Shown here: positions 56,725 to 63,891 of the stretch, in pieces
How the letters are laid out: the number at the start of each line of letters is the position of its first letter
Numbering within the stretch: the stretch's first letter is position 1
Source of the DNA: Levilactobacillus tangyuanensis
GTDB taxonomy: Bacteria > Bacillota > Bacilli > Lactobacillales > Lactobacillaceae
Direction: 5' to 3'
NCBI RefSeq assembly: GCF_003946545.1
Contig: NZ_RHOA01000007.1
Location: forward strand, 38,784-102,783
DNA length: 64,000 nt
Notes under the pieces: generated by a model
Told to the model about the DNA's origin: nothing
The model's input: the letters and a program-made list of their open reading frames with translations, nothing else
The model's database searches: none
Made by a program: the position numbers and the translations under genes

Positions 56725-57546
56725 ATGGATTTGCGGACAGAAACAGCAGATGACTTGCGGATTAGCGTGTTATCTAGCGGTAGTACGGGTAACGTATGCT
56801 ACATTGAAAGCCCAAACGAGAAGATCATGATTGATGCCGGTTTGAGTGGCAAAAAGATTGAAAAATTGATGGGAAATATTAACCGCAGTATGGAGGACGT
56901 CAACGCCCTCTTGGTCACGCATGAACATTCCGACCATCGCCAGGCCGTCGGGATTTTGGCCCGACGCTACGAACAGTTGAATGTGTTTGCCAATCAAGGG
57001 ACCTGGGATGCCATGGACTCAAAGATTGGCAAGGTTGACTTGGCGCAGAAGCACCTATTTGCCCCCGACACGGTTCAAACCTTTGGGGATATTGACGTTG
57101 AGAGCTTCTCCGTGTCGCATGACGCGGCGGAACCCCAGTTCTATGCCGTTCATTACCACGGGAAGACCTTCGTTATCCTTACCGATACCGGGTACGTCTC
57201 AGAACACATTGAGGGCGTCATAGCGAACGCGGACGCTTACCTCTTAGAATGTAACCATGACGTGGAAATGCTGCGGATGGGCGAGTATTCTTGGCCTTTG
57301 AAGCAACGGATCCTGGGTGACAAGGGCCATTTGTCCAATGAAGAAGGGGCCGATGCCCTGATGGACGTCTTGGGTAACCGAACCAAGAAGATTTACCTTG
57401 GGCACCGGAGCCTGCACAACAACATGCAGTCGCTCTGTCACCTGACTGTGGCCTCAATGATGGAAAACCGGGACTTTGGCGTCGGTCATGATTTCCAGTT
57501 GATCGATACGAACCCGGAAGAAGCAACACCCCTCGTGGCTTTATAA
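56725..57546 (+). CDS. walJ: Metallo-beta-lactamase-fold exonuclease WalJ (YycJ)
   Basis: 273 residues. MBL fold: RISVLSSGSTGNVCYIE at the N-terminus, zinc motif THEHSDH, and later LTDTGYVSEH, ECNHD and GHRSLHN. YycJ homologues are 5'-exonuclease-like and linked to mismatch repair and cell-wall control. Start ATG 56725 directly after AAGGAGAGG; the upstream 36 in-frame codons contain the terminator and promoter described here. Confidence 0.93.
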   Translation: MDLRTETADDLRISVLSSGSTGNVCYIESPNEKIMIDAGLSGKKIEKLMGNINRSMEDVNALLVTHEHSDHRQAVGILARRYEQLNVFANQGTWDAMDSKIGKVDLAQKHLFAPDTVQTFGDIDVESFSVSHDAAEPQFYAVHYHGKTFVILTDTGYVSEHIEGVIANADAYLLECNHDVEMLRMGEYSWPLKQRILGDKGHLSNEEGADALMDVLGNRTKKIYLGHRSLHNNMQSLCHLTVASMMENRDFGVGHDFQLIDTNPEEATPLVAL

Positions 57547-57689
57547 GAAACGGTAAATTTTAGGTGTTTTGCACGAATTTATCAAACAAAATTCACACTC
57601 CATCGGTATGATTGGGGTAATTAATCAGAATGGTTGGCAGTTTGTCTGTTCCCAGCCATGAATGAGGAGGGTTAGCGCTTTAGCGCAAT

Positions 57690-59033
57690 ATGATGGACAA
57701 TAATAATAATAACAACGATCAATTTAATGATAATAATAACGAAGAAACGCCAACTCCGGCACCACAAGGTCGGAAACGGGGTAAGCTTACACTGACGAAG
57801 GTGGCCATTACGGCGGTTGTTGCCGGACTGCTCGGTGGTGGGGTTGCCTACGGTGGTATCTCTTATATTAATAATAGTGGTATTAATGATACGGCGGTTC
57901 CTAGTGGTAGTAATAAGAGCGGCAATGCCTCGACCTCGAACGTGACGGTTAACGTGAATAGCCAGTCGACCAAAGCCTTTAATCAGGTTAAGGGTGCGAT
58001 GGTTTCAGTGATTAACCTCCAAAAGGAAAACAGCAACAATAGTACGCTGGGACAACTCTTCGGCGAGAGTTCCTCATCGTCGTCATCCAGTTCTAAATCA
58101 CAGCTGGAGGAGGCCTCCGAGGGTTCTGGGGTCGTTTACAAGAAGAGCGGCAGTACCGCCTACATCGTGACGAACAATCACGTGGTGTCTGGTTCCTCTG
58201 CGCTGCGGGTGGTTACCAGTAGTGGTAAGCAACTCCAGGCCAAGGTCGTCGGGAAGGATTCCGTGACCGACCTGGCCGTGTTGAAGGTTAATGGGAGCGA
58301 CCTGAAGACGGTGGCTTCCTTCGGGAATTCCGATAAGGTGAAGGTCGGCGAGACCGCCTTGGCCATCGGATCGCCATTAGGCAGTCAATACGCAACGTCA
58401 CTGACGCAAGGGATCATCTCCGCTAAGAAGCGGACGATTGAAACCACGAACTCTGCCGGGACGCAGACCGGGAACGCCACGGTTATCCAAACCGACGCCG
58501 CGATCAACCCTGGGAACTCCGGTGGGGCGCTGATTAATGTCGGCGGCCAAGTCGTTGGGATTACGTCTTCTAAGATTGCCAGCGACACCGAGGGGACCAG
58601 CGTCGAGGGGATGGGCTTTGCCATTCCTTCCAATGAAGTGGTCAACATCATCAATCAACTGGTTAAGAAGGGTAAGGTTGTCCGGCCGGCGTTAGGGATT
58701 ACCTACGTTGACCTGGCCAACGTTTCCAGCTCGCAACAGAAATCCGTCTTGAAGCTGCCATCTAGCGTGGATAGCGGGGTTGTGGTGATGAGTGCCTCGA
58801 CCGGTTCACCTGCTAAGAAGGCGGGATTGGCGAAGTACGACGTGATTACCGAATTGGGTGGTCAAAAGATCAGCAACCAGTCAACGCTACGAGACCTGTT
58901 GTACAAGTACAAGATTAACGATACGGTTTCTATGACTTACTATCACAATGGTAAGAAGCAGACGACGAAGGTGAAATTGACCGAGACGTCTTCACAGTTG
59001 AAGACCACGACAAACGCTAACTCCGAAAGCTAA
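57690..59033 (+). CDS. htrA: Membrane-anchored serine protease HtrA (DegP-like)
   Basis: 447 residues. Asn/Asp-rich cytoplasmic N-terminus, one membrane helix (about 37-60), Ser-rich linker, trypsin-like domain with His163 (TNNHVVSG), Asp193 (TDLAVL) and Ser276 (NPGNSGGAL), and a C-terminal PDZ domain (about 335-430). It degrades misfolded exported proteins. Start ATG 57690 or 57693: an in-frame stop at 57681 excludes earlier starts. The ribosome-binding site GAGGAGGG (57664-57671) is 18 bases away, with a GCGC-TTTA-GCGC hairpin (57675-57686) between, which could restore a short effective spacing. Confidence 0.95.
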   Translation: MMDNNNNNNDQFNDNNNEETPTPAPQGRKRGKLTLTKVAITAVVAGLLGGGVAYGGISYINNSGINDTAVPSGSNKSGNASTSNVTVNVNSQSTKAFNQVKGAMVSVINLQKENSNNSTLGQLFGESSSSSSSSSKSQLEEASEGSGVVYKKSGSTAYIVTNNHVVSGSSALRVVTSSGKQLQAKVVGKDSVTDLAVLKVNGSDLKTVASFGNSDKVKVGETALAIGSPLGSQYATSLTQGIISAKKRTIETTNSAGTQTGNATVIQTDAAINPGNSGGALINVGGQVVGITSSKIASDTEGTSVEGMGFAIPSNEVVNIINQLVKKGKVVRPALGITYVDLANVSSSQQKSVLKLPSSVDSGVVVMSASTGSPAKKAGLAKYDVITELGGQKISNQSTLRDLLYKYKINDTVSMTYYHNGKKQTTKVKLTETSSQLKTTTNANSES

Positions 59034-59063
59034 GTCAAAAATTTTGAAAGAATTTGAAAGAAA

Positions 59064-59093
59064 GATCGCCATTTGATATGGCGGTCTTTTTTG
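59064..59093 (+). terminator. Terminator of htrA
   Basis: GATCGCCAT / ATGGCGGTC stem followed by T6. Confidence 0.9.
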
Positions 59094-59232
59094 ATATGCT
59101 AAACTATGAGTGAAAATCCGAAGTTTAACGGTTCACGAAGGGCCATGAAAACGTCCCCGTTCGCCAAATCACCGAACGAAGTTCCGTGAACGGCCATCGT
59201 CATTCATCGGCAAAATTATTTTTGTGACGACC

Positions 59233-59558
59233 TGTGGATAACTTTGAGGATAACTCTGGTGCAAGACCGGTGATTTTGACAAAAGTCCGGAATGACGGCC
59301 CTGAACCCGGTGGAAAAGTTATCCACAGGCACGGTGGATAACTGTGGATAGAAAAGCTGTTCATGAAAATATGGTGCTCAAAACCCAGTTGCGACGCGGA
59401 TTGTAAGCGGGAACGACAAACACTTGTTTTGGTGGACAGCGGTGGATAACTAAAAAAACATTGACATTTTTGTAAAAATACATGTGGTGGGTCTGTGGAT
59501 GACTGACCCCAATATCTAGGAAAGTGAATCAGGTGCCTGTGGATAACTTTGTGGATAA
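59233..59558. other. DnaA-box cluster upstream of rlmH
   Basis: Four perfect 9-mers, at 59233-59241, 59319-59327, 59538-59546 and 59550-59558, plus one-mismatch versions at 59333, 59343, 59441 and 59494. The 470-base gap 59094-59561 has no gene. Density rivals oriC, about 42 kb away. The last boxes lie just 5' of the rlmH ribosome-binding site. Confidence 0.85.
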
Positions 59559-59579
59559 CCTGTGAATAGGAGGAGAATT

Positions 59580-60059
59580 ATGAACATTAAGTTTGTCGTG
59601 GTGGGTAAATTAAAGGAAAAGTACTTCAAACAGGGGATTGCGGAATATGCGAAGCGGTTGTCCCGTTTCTGTAAGTTTTCAATCGTTGAGGTACCAGATG
59701 AAAAAGCGCCTGAGAATTTATCCCAGGCGGAGATGGATCAGGTTATGGCGGCCGAGGGTGACCGCATCCTCAGCAAGATTAAGGATCGGGAGTATGTTTT
59801 TGCCCTGGCTATTCTAGGCAAGGAGCGCTCCTCTGAGGAGTTTGCCAAGGAGCTGAAGGATTTGACCACGTATGGCCATTCAGACATCACGTTCGTCATT
59901 GGCGGGTCCCTGGGACTCACACCGGCCGTTCTGAAGCGAGCCAACACGCAGATTTCCTTTGGCCGGTTCACGCTGCCCCATCAATTGATGCGGTTGGTGT
60001 TAACGGAGCAGGTTTATCGGGCGTTTATGATTAATGAAGGGTCTCCATATCATAAATGA
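59580..60059 (+). CDS. rlmH: 23S rRNA (pseudouridine-1915 N3)-methyltransferase
   Basis: 159 residues, SPOUT fold: [23 protein letters not shown]-binding FVIGGSLGL, and the C-terminal knot [20 protein letters not shown] ending INEGSPYHK. It methylates pseudouridine 1915 of 23S rRNA. Start ATG 59580 after AGGAGG (59568-59573). No terminator follows directly; instead the reading frame ends in the left repeat of an inserted AT-rich segment. The same 3' codons are the attachment site of staphylococcal SCC elements. Confidence 0.96.
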   Translation: MNIKFVVVGKLKEKYFKQGIAEYAKRLSRFCKFSIVEVPDEKAPENLSQAEMDQVMAAEGDRILSKIKDREYVFALAILGKERSSEEFAKELKDLTTYGHSDITFVIGGSLGLTPAVLKRANTQISFGRFTLPHQLMRLVLTEQVYRAFMINEGSPYHK

Positions 60060-60066
60060 CGCGGTT
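60036..60066 (+). repeat. Left att-like repeat at the rlmH 3' end
   Basis: CCATATCATAAATGACGCGG (60045-60064) ends rlmH (SPYHK-stop). It recurs, with a few changes, at 62606 and 62662. Confidence 0.8.
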
Positions 60067-60086
60067 ATTTCGATATTTTCTATTTT

Positions 60087-60479
60087 CTATTTAATATAAA
60101 AATTTCCAGGAATTATAGCAGTGTTGTTAATGACATAGAGTCTTCCACCTGTAGCTCCGTTAACATGGCGAATCTTTTTCTCTTCGTCTCGCCAGTACGT
60201 GGTGGGGTTTTTAACGATATCGGAATCGATTCGCTTCTTGCATTGCAGACCAAACTGAGGTGTAGTTTCATTGTGATGTCCATCAACGTTGATATCGTTA
60301 AGTGTATCTTTCAAAAACTCTTGAGCTGTTTTGGATATATTTTGTGACTTTTGAGATTGCACATTGCCGACAAATTCTTTGGTATTATTGATGGCTTCGT
60401 CTACTACATCAGTTATTGTGGGTGAATTTGGAGTTAATAATCTCTCTAAGTAGTCAGTCTCAAGTGATGCAGGGGACAT
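60087..60479 (-). CDS. Unrecognised 130-residue protein, possibly truncated
   Basis: Begins MSPASLETDYLERLL; polar, Asn/Thr/Lys-rich, with a helical first half (ITDVVDEAINNTKEFVGNV) and a C-terminal part ending VNGATGGRLYVINNTAIIPG. No signal peptide and no family recognised. The frame is open for nine more codons upstream, and AGAAGGGG abuts the ATG too closely to be a good RBS, so the real N-terminus may have been lost. Low GC and position just inside the left repeat mark it as acquired. A C-terminal toxin-like fragment is possible, but nothing visible proves it. Confidence 0.45.
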   Translation of the reverse strand: MSPASLETDYLERLLTPNSPTITDVVDEAINNTKEFVGNVQSQKSQNISKTAQEFLKDTLNDINVDGHHNETTPQFGLQCKKRIDSDIVKNPTTYWRDEEKKIRHVNGATGGRLYVINNTAIIPGNFYIK

Positions 60480-60555
60480 CCCCTTCTGGTCTGCATTTAA
60501 TTTTAATTAAGTATCAGTTGCAAATTTCAAACTACTTCAACTAAGACAAAATAAT

Positions 60556-60591
60556 TGAGCCAATTGCTTAAAGCCTAAGCAATTGGCTCAA
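60556..60591 (-). terminator. Terminator downstream of the Rrf2-SnoaL gene
   Basis: Perfect 16-bp stem TTGAGCCAATTGCTTA / TAAGCAATTGGCTCAA, then ATTATTTTG on the minus strand. A 60-codon open frame between here and 60780 lacks an RBS and is not called. Confidence 0.75.
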
Positions 60592-60763
60592 TCAACATTA
60601 AATAGTAATGGCAGCTTCTCCATCAACCAGGAGCAAATTTTTAATTGGAATACAGTTCATTGATATTTTATCTGCTGCAGTCATGAGCCATACAGGTGGA
60701 TGATCTAGTATTCGATAGTGAATGCTGACAGAAGTTAGTTTGCCTAAAAACGATTGGCTGTTA

Positions 60764-61804
60764 TTAGCGTGGGTTAACAATATCCCAATGTTCAGCGATA
60801 CGATTGTTTTCTACTCGGAATAAGTCGTAGTAAGTTTTTTCAATACCCTCAGCATGACCATCAGAAATAGCTAAAGCGAAGTTGCCATCAGCAATAACGT
60901 GGTTGATCTTAGTATAGATAGATTCTTTGCCCGCTGCTTTTAACATCTGAACACCTTTCATGACAGTGTTTAATCCATCAGGCACACCAACATGATGCTG
61001 AATGTAATCGGTATTCATATAGTCAGTAGCATGTTCTAAATGAGGGCCGCCCATCAATGTTGCGTTAATAGTTTCTTCAACTAGTTTTCCGGTTTCGTTA
61101 GCATTAAAATTGGCGTCAACATGTGTTGGGCCGTCTAGTTGAGTGTGACCTGATGGAGTGAGTGTTTCTAAATAAGGCGTTTCTGTGTGTAAATGTTGCT
61201 TGATGGTATCACCCTCAAATTCAAAAGCATCAAAGGTAACAGTCTTGTTATTTTCTACAGTTGTTGAAGTATGGAGAGCTAACCAGTTATTATCATTCAA
61301 AGTGCGGATTACTTCGACTTTAGTGTTGTCTTTTTCTAGTTCAGCGAGTGCTAATTTAATTTTATTCATAATACGTCCTTTCTGGGATTCTGCTTGGTTA
61401 AGAATTTGGTCAATCATATCTGCAAGAGTTGTTTCATTAAGTTGCTGTTTGACACCATCAGTAAGATTTTGATAGTAATCACCTAAGATGCTCTGAATAT
61501 TGCCGCCAACAATGCAATTTAGATTGGTATTGGTATCAACATTCAATATTTGATGATCATCAACAGCAAGATAAATGTCTAGTAGTGAGATATCATGCGG
61601 ATCTTTTGACAAAGTGATTTTTGATACACCGCGCTGTGAATTTACTAGCCCAGCCCTTTTTAAATCTCCAACTAGTTGACGAATCAAAACAGGATTGGTG
61701 TTTACGCTTTGAGCGATTTGTTTACTACTTAAATTTTCGTTATTTCTAACATACAGCAATGATAAAGTGTGGATTGCATCACTAAGTCGAGTATTTAAGC
61801 GCAT
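60764..61804 (-). CDS. Rrf2-family regulator fused to a SnoaL-like domain
   Basis: 346 residues. Residues 1-140 are an Rrf2/YwnA-type winged helix (MRLNTRLSDAIHTLSLLYV, LSSKQIAQSVNTNPVLIRQL, GLVNSQRG). They lack the three-Cys Fe-S cluster of IscR/NsrR; only Cys97 is present. Residues about 146-346 form two NTF2/SnoaL-like stretches, the second (YMNTDYIQHHVGVPDGL... to NNRIAEHWDIV) close to SnoaL-like aldol-condensing proteins. An internal ATG (61369, residue 146) has its own AGAAAGGACG ribosome-binding site, so the SnoaL part may also be made alone. Two dyads overlap the promoter, implying autoregulation. Low-GC codon use. Confidence 0.75.
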   Translation of the reverse strand: MRLNTRLSDAIHTLSLLYVRNNENLSSKQIAQSVNTNPVLIRQLVGDLKRAGLVNSQRGVSKITLSKDPHDISLLDIYLAVDDHQILNVDTNTNLNCIVGGNIQSILGDYYQNLTDGVKQQLNETTLADMIDQILNQAESQKGRIMNKIKLALAELEKDNTKVEVIRTLNDNNWLALHTSTTVENNKTVTFDAFEFEGDTIKQHLHTETPYLETLTPSGHTQLDGPTHVDANFNANETGKLVEETINATLMGGPHLEHATDYMNTDYIQHHVGVPDGLNTVMKGVQMLKAAGKESIYTKINHVIADGNFALAISDGHAEGIEKTYYDLFRVENNRIAEHWDIVNPR

Positions 61805-61820
61805 AAGTCCACCTCACTTT

Positions 61821-61885
61821 CATGTATTTATTGTTATTACATGTGATACTATACTTCTCATTAGATGTAATGTCAATAAATACAT
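61821..61885 (-). promoter_or_regulatory. Promoter and twin operators of the Rrf2-SnoaL gene
   Basis: Minus strand TTGACA (complement of 61871-61876), 17-base spacer, TATAGT (complement of 61848-61853). Dyad 1, CATGTA...TACATG (61821-61843), lies at the start of transcription; dyad 2, ATGTA...TACAT (61865-61885), covers the -35. Both share the ATGTA/TACAT half-site, as expected for an autorepressing Rrf2 dimer. Confidence 0.7.
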
Positions 61886-62139
61886 TTAATTATTTTTTAG
61901 TTTATAAGCAGAACTACTTGACAAAACATGACATTTTTTTCGGATATCAGTGGTGAACCCTTTTCTATCTAGGGTGCAGAAAGCTACCTGCCAAAGCTTG
62001 CCACGCCCTAATAAAAGCTTATCTTCTTTGAGAATTAGCTTAATCCGAACGTGTCCAATAATATGTGCATTCTTTTGTATTCTTGCATGTACCGTATAAC
62101 ATTGGTATATCAACGTATTAGTGCAATGGCATGATGAAA

Positions 62140-62525
62140 TTAATCGGACAAATCAACAACTAATCTATTCTTAGTTCACTTTTACCTCGAGCTAGATTGC
62201 TATGAACCTTGATGATATGCCGTAAAAAATATTGTTATCCAGTACATTTATGATCATCGTCAAGCCTTCAAGCTACTTGATGGGGAGCGTGGTGATCCCC
62301 AGTTCATGGCAAAATACATTGATAGTATGAAGCCATTACTTTTTCAGACGACAGACTTAGATGAGCAAACAGAGTACATGATTGTTGCAATGACGAATAT
62401 GATGGCGGGAATTTTGCAGAGAGTGGCTACGAAATGATTTACGAAAAGCCCGCGAAGAGTTTGTTACAACAATCTCCCGAATTGCTAGGGAGGTACCGGA
62501 ACTGCTGCAACAGTATTATGATTAA
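62140..62525 (+). pseudogene. Decayed TetR-family regulator
   Basis: From 62216 the frame reads AVKNIVIQYIYDHRQAFKLL, then GERGDPQFMAKYIDSMKPLL and TEYMIVAMTNMMAGILQ, stopping at about 62439. A +1 shift there continues NDLRKAREEFVTTISRIARE to VPELLQQYYD and a stop at 62525. This looks like the ligand-binding half of a TetR/AcrR regulator. Upstream, at about 62175-62210, another frame gives a degenerate FYLELDCYE resembling the end of a TetR helix-turn-helix. At least two frameshifts and no intact start: non-functional. The stretch 61886-62139 holds nothing I can support; a 75-codon minus-strand frame there is rejected. Confidence 0.6.
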
Positions 62526-62602
62526 GAGTCGACGAGTGGATTATAAATTGTTCTCCACGTTAATAAATCGATTGGTATAATCATAGATTAGTTTGATACT
62601 GT

Positions 62603-62627
62603 TCGCCGTATCATAAGTGACGAGGTT
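62603..62627 (+). repeat. Middle att-like repeat
   Basis: CCGTATCATAAGTGACGAGG (62606-62625) matches the left copy at 17 of 20 positions and, in the matching frame (TCG CCG TAT CAT AAG TGA), again encodes SPYHK-stop. Confidence 0.75.
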
Positions 62628-62655
62628 TTTCTTGGAATTAATCGCTAGTGGTTAC

Positions 62656-62685
62656 GGGAGTCCGTATCATAAATAATACGCGGCA
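62656..62685 (+). repeat. Right att-like repeat
   Basis: GGGAGTCCGTATCATAAATAA followed by TACGCGG: encodes GSPYHK-stop, the same six residues as the rlmH terminus, with synonymous changes. CGCGG follows here and in the left copy. Confidence 0.75.
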
Positions 62686-62722
62686 ACAAACAGGCCTCGA
62701 CGTCGTCGAGGCCTGTTTGTTT
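62685..62722. terminator. Displaced rlmH terminator
   Basis: Near-perfect stem AACAAACAGGCCTCGAC / GTCGAGGCCTGTTTGTT with T-rich ends, immediately after the right repeat. No intact plus-strand gene precedes it, so it is most simply the original rlmH terminator; it also serves the convergent merR gene. Confidence 0.8.
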
Positions 62723-62729
62723 ATATCGC

Positions 62730-63110
62730 TCACATCACCGCACTATCCCCAGCTAAATACCGCTCCAGTTTATGGTCGATCACTTTCAGCTGTTCCTGTT
62801 TATCAGCAATCGCAGCGATGACTTGTTTACGCTGTTCTTGCATCAATTCAATTCGTTGGGGTAGGCTGCTATCGCCTTCGCGTACTAAGGTGGTGTAGTG
62901 TTGCAATTCAGCAATCGACATGCCAGCTTCTCGCAAATAATGCAAATTAGTTATCCAGTGTAGGTCTTCATCGTTAAAGACCCGTTGATTATTTTTGTTA
63001 CGCTTTTCTGGTGGTAATAAGTTACACTCCAAGTAATACCTGACTGTTCGAATCGTGACATTAGCGGCTTTCGCAAACTCACCAATCCGCATCACTTGAT
63101 TATTTTCCAT
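62730..63110 (-). CDS. MerR family transcriptional regulator
   Basis: 126 residues. Helix-turn-helix MRIGEFAKAANVTIRTVRYY (about 7-26), wing NKNNQRVFNDEDLHWI, and a C-terminal coiled coil. No effector-binding domain beyond the dimerisation helix and no Cys cluster for metal sensing. Start ATG 63110 with GGGAGGT nine bases upstream. Divergent from the SDR gene, whose promoter has the 19-base spacer typical of MerR targets. Confidence 0.9.
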   Translation of the reverse strand: MENNQVMRIGEFAKAANVTIRTVRYYLECNLLPPEKRNKNNQRVFNDEDLHWITNLHYLREAGMSIAELQHYTTLVREGDSSLPQRIELMQEQRKQVIAAIADKQEQLKVIDHKLERYLAGDSAVM

Positions 63111-63116
63111 TTTGGC

Positions 63117-63147
63117 TTGACCTCCCGTTACGTTAGGCTGTTATAGT
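63117..63147 (+). promoter_or_regulatory. MerR-type promoter of the SDR gene
   Basis: TTGACC (63117-63122), 19-base spacer, TATAGT (63142-63147), with an imperfect dyad CCT...AGG centred in the spacer (CCGTTACGTTAGG). The overlong spacer is the hallmark of promoters that MerR proteins activate by untwisting. Confidence 0.7.
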
Positions 63148-63180
63148 AAATCCATCATAACAGAAAAGGGAGCTATGGAT

Positions 63181-63891
63181 ATGACTATCAAGACATTAAT
63201 CACCGGTGCCGATCGCGGGATGGGTTACGAATTGGCCCTGGAACTTGGGCTGAAAGGCCAGTATATCTATGTTGGTTCTAGGAATTTAGCCCGAGGCCAG
63301 GCCGCTGTTGCTCAGCTCGAGGCTGCTGGCGTTCAGGCTCAGGCGGTACAGTTAGACGTGACCGACCATGAGTCGATTGTTGCGGCGAAAAAGAGTATCA
63401 CTAATTTAGATATTCTAATCAATAATGCTGGGATTGCCGTTGATCATGAGACTAAGCCGTCAGAACTGGCGTTAGACGCAATTCGACAAGATTTTAATGT
63501 GAATTATTTCGGCTTGATCGACGTCACGCAAGTCTTCTTACCACTTTTGAAGGCAGCACCGGCTGGCCGGATTATCAATATCTCCAGTGCAGTGGGGTCA
63601 TTGAATCTGGCCAGCGATCCCAATACCAGCATTCACAAGCTACAAGCGTCTGGCTATCAGGCTTCTAAGTCAGCGGTCAACATGTTCACGATCAAACTCG
63701 CTGCCGAACTTGAGGGAACGACTGTCACGGTAAACGCCGTCAATCCTGGTTGGGTCGACACCAGCTTTGGCGGTGGTGGCGGTAATCGAACCGTGCAAGT
63801 GGGTGTGGCGCGGACTGTAGAATTGGCCACTGCGGATGCGTTAACTGACTCTGGCACGTTTTCGGATATTGATGGTGTCGTTCCCTGGTAA
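63181..63891 (+). CDS. SDR family oxidoreductase under MerR control
   Basis: 236 residues. TGADRGMGYE cofactor loop (8-17), NNAGIAVD, NISSAVGSLN with the catalytic Ser, and YQASKSAVNMF with Tyr and Lys. Close in pattern to carbonyl-reductase-like SDRs using NADPH (Arg at SRN after beta-2). It probably reduces aldehydes or ketones. Start ATG 63181 is eight bases from AAAGGGAG; the ATG two codons earlier is too close. Divergent MerR/SDR pairs often respond to electrophiles; that role is inference. Nothing recognisable follows to the window edge. Confidence 0.88.
   Translation: MTIKTLITGADRGMGYELALELGLKGQYIYVGSRNLARGQAAVAQLEAAGVQAQAVQLDVTDHESIVAAKKSITNLDILINNAGIAVDHETKPSELALDAIRQDFNVNYFGLIDVTQVFLPLLKAAPAGRIINISSAVGSLNLASDPNTSIHKLQASGYQASKSAVNMFTIKLAAELEGTTVTVNAVNPGWVDTSFGGGGGNRTVQVGVARTVELATADALTDSGTFSDIDGVVPW

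Larger units (their letters stand above)
60045..62676. mobile_element. rlmH-targeted AT-rich island, SCC-like, recombinase-less remnant
   Basis: About 2.6 kb bounded by direct copies of the rlmH terminus, visibly more AT-rich than its flanks (for example 18 of 60 bases are G/C at 61321-61380). It carries an unknown ORF, an Rrf2-SnoaL gene and a decayed TetR gene. No ccr serine recombinase, integrase or transposase is present, so it is either a deletion remnant or a passive cassette mobilised in trans. The SCC comparison is by target site and repeat layout only. Confidence 0.65.

Noticed and set aside
60598..60780. 60-codon minus-strand frame after the Rrf2-SnoaL gene
   Set aside because: TTG start inside the preceding gene, no ribosome-binding site and no recognisable domain. 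It could be a remnant but cannot be supported.
61886..62113. 75-codon minus-strand frame in the island
   Set aside because: No ribosome-binding site and no recognisable features; it lies in a decayed stretch upstream of the TetR pseudogene.
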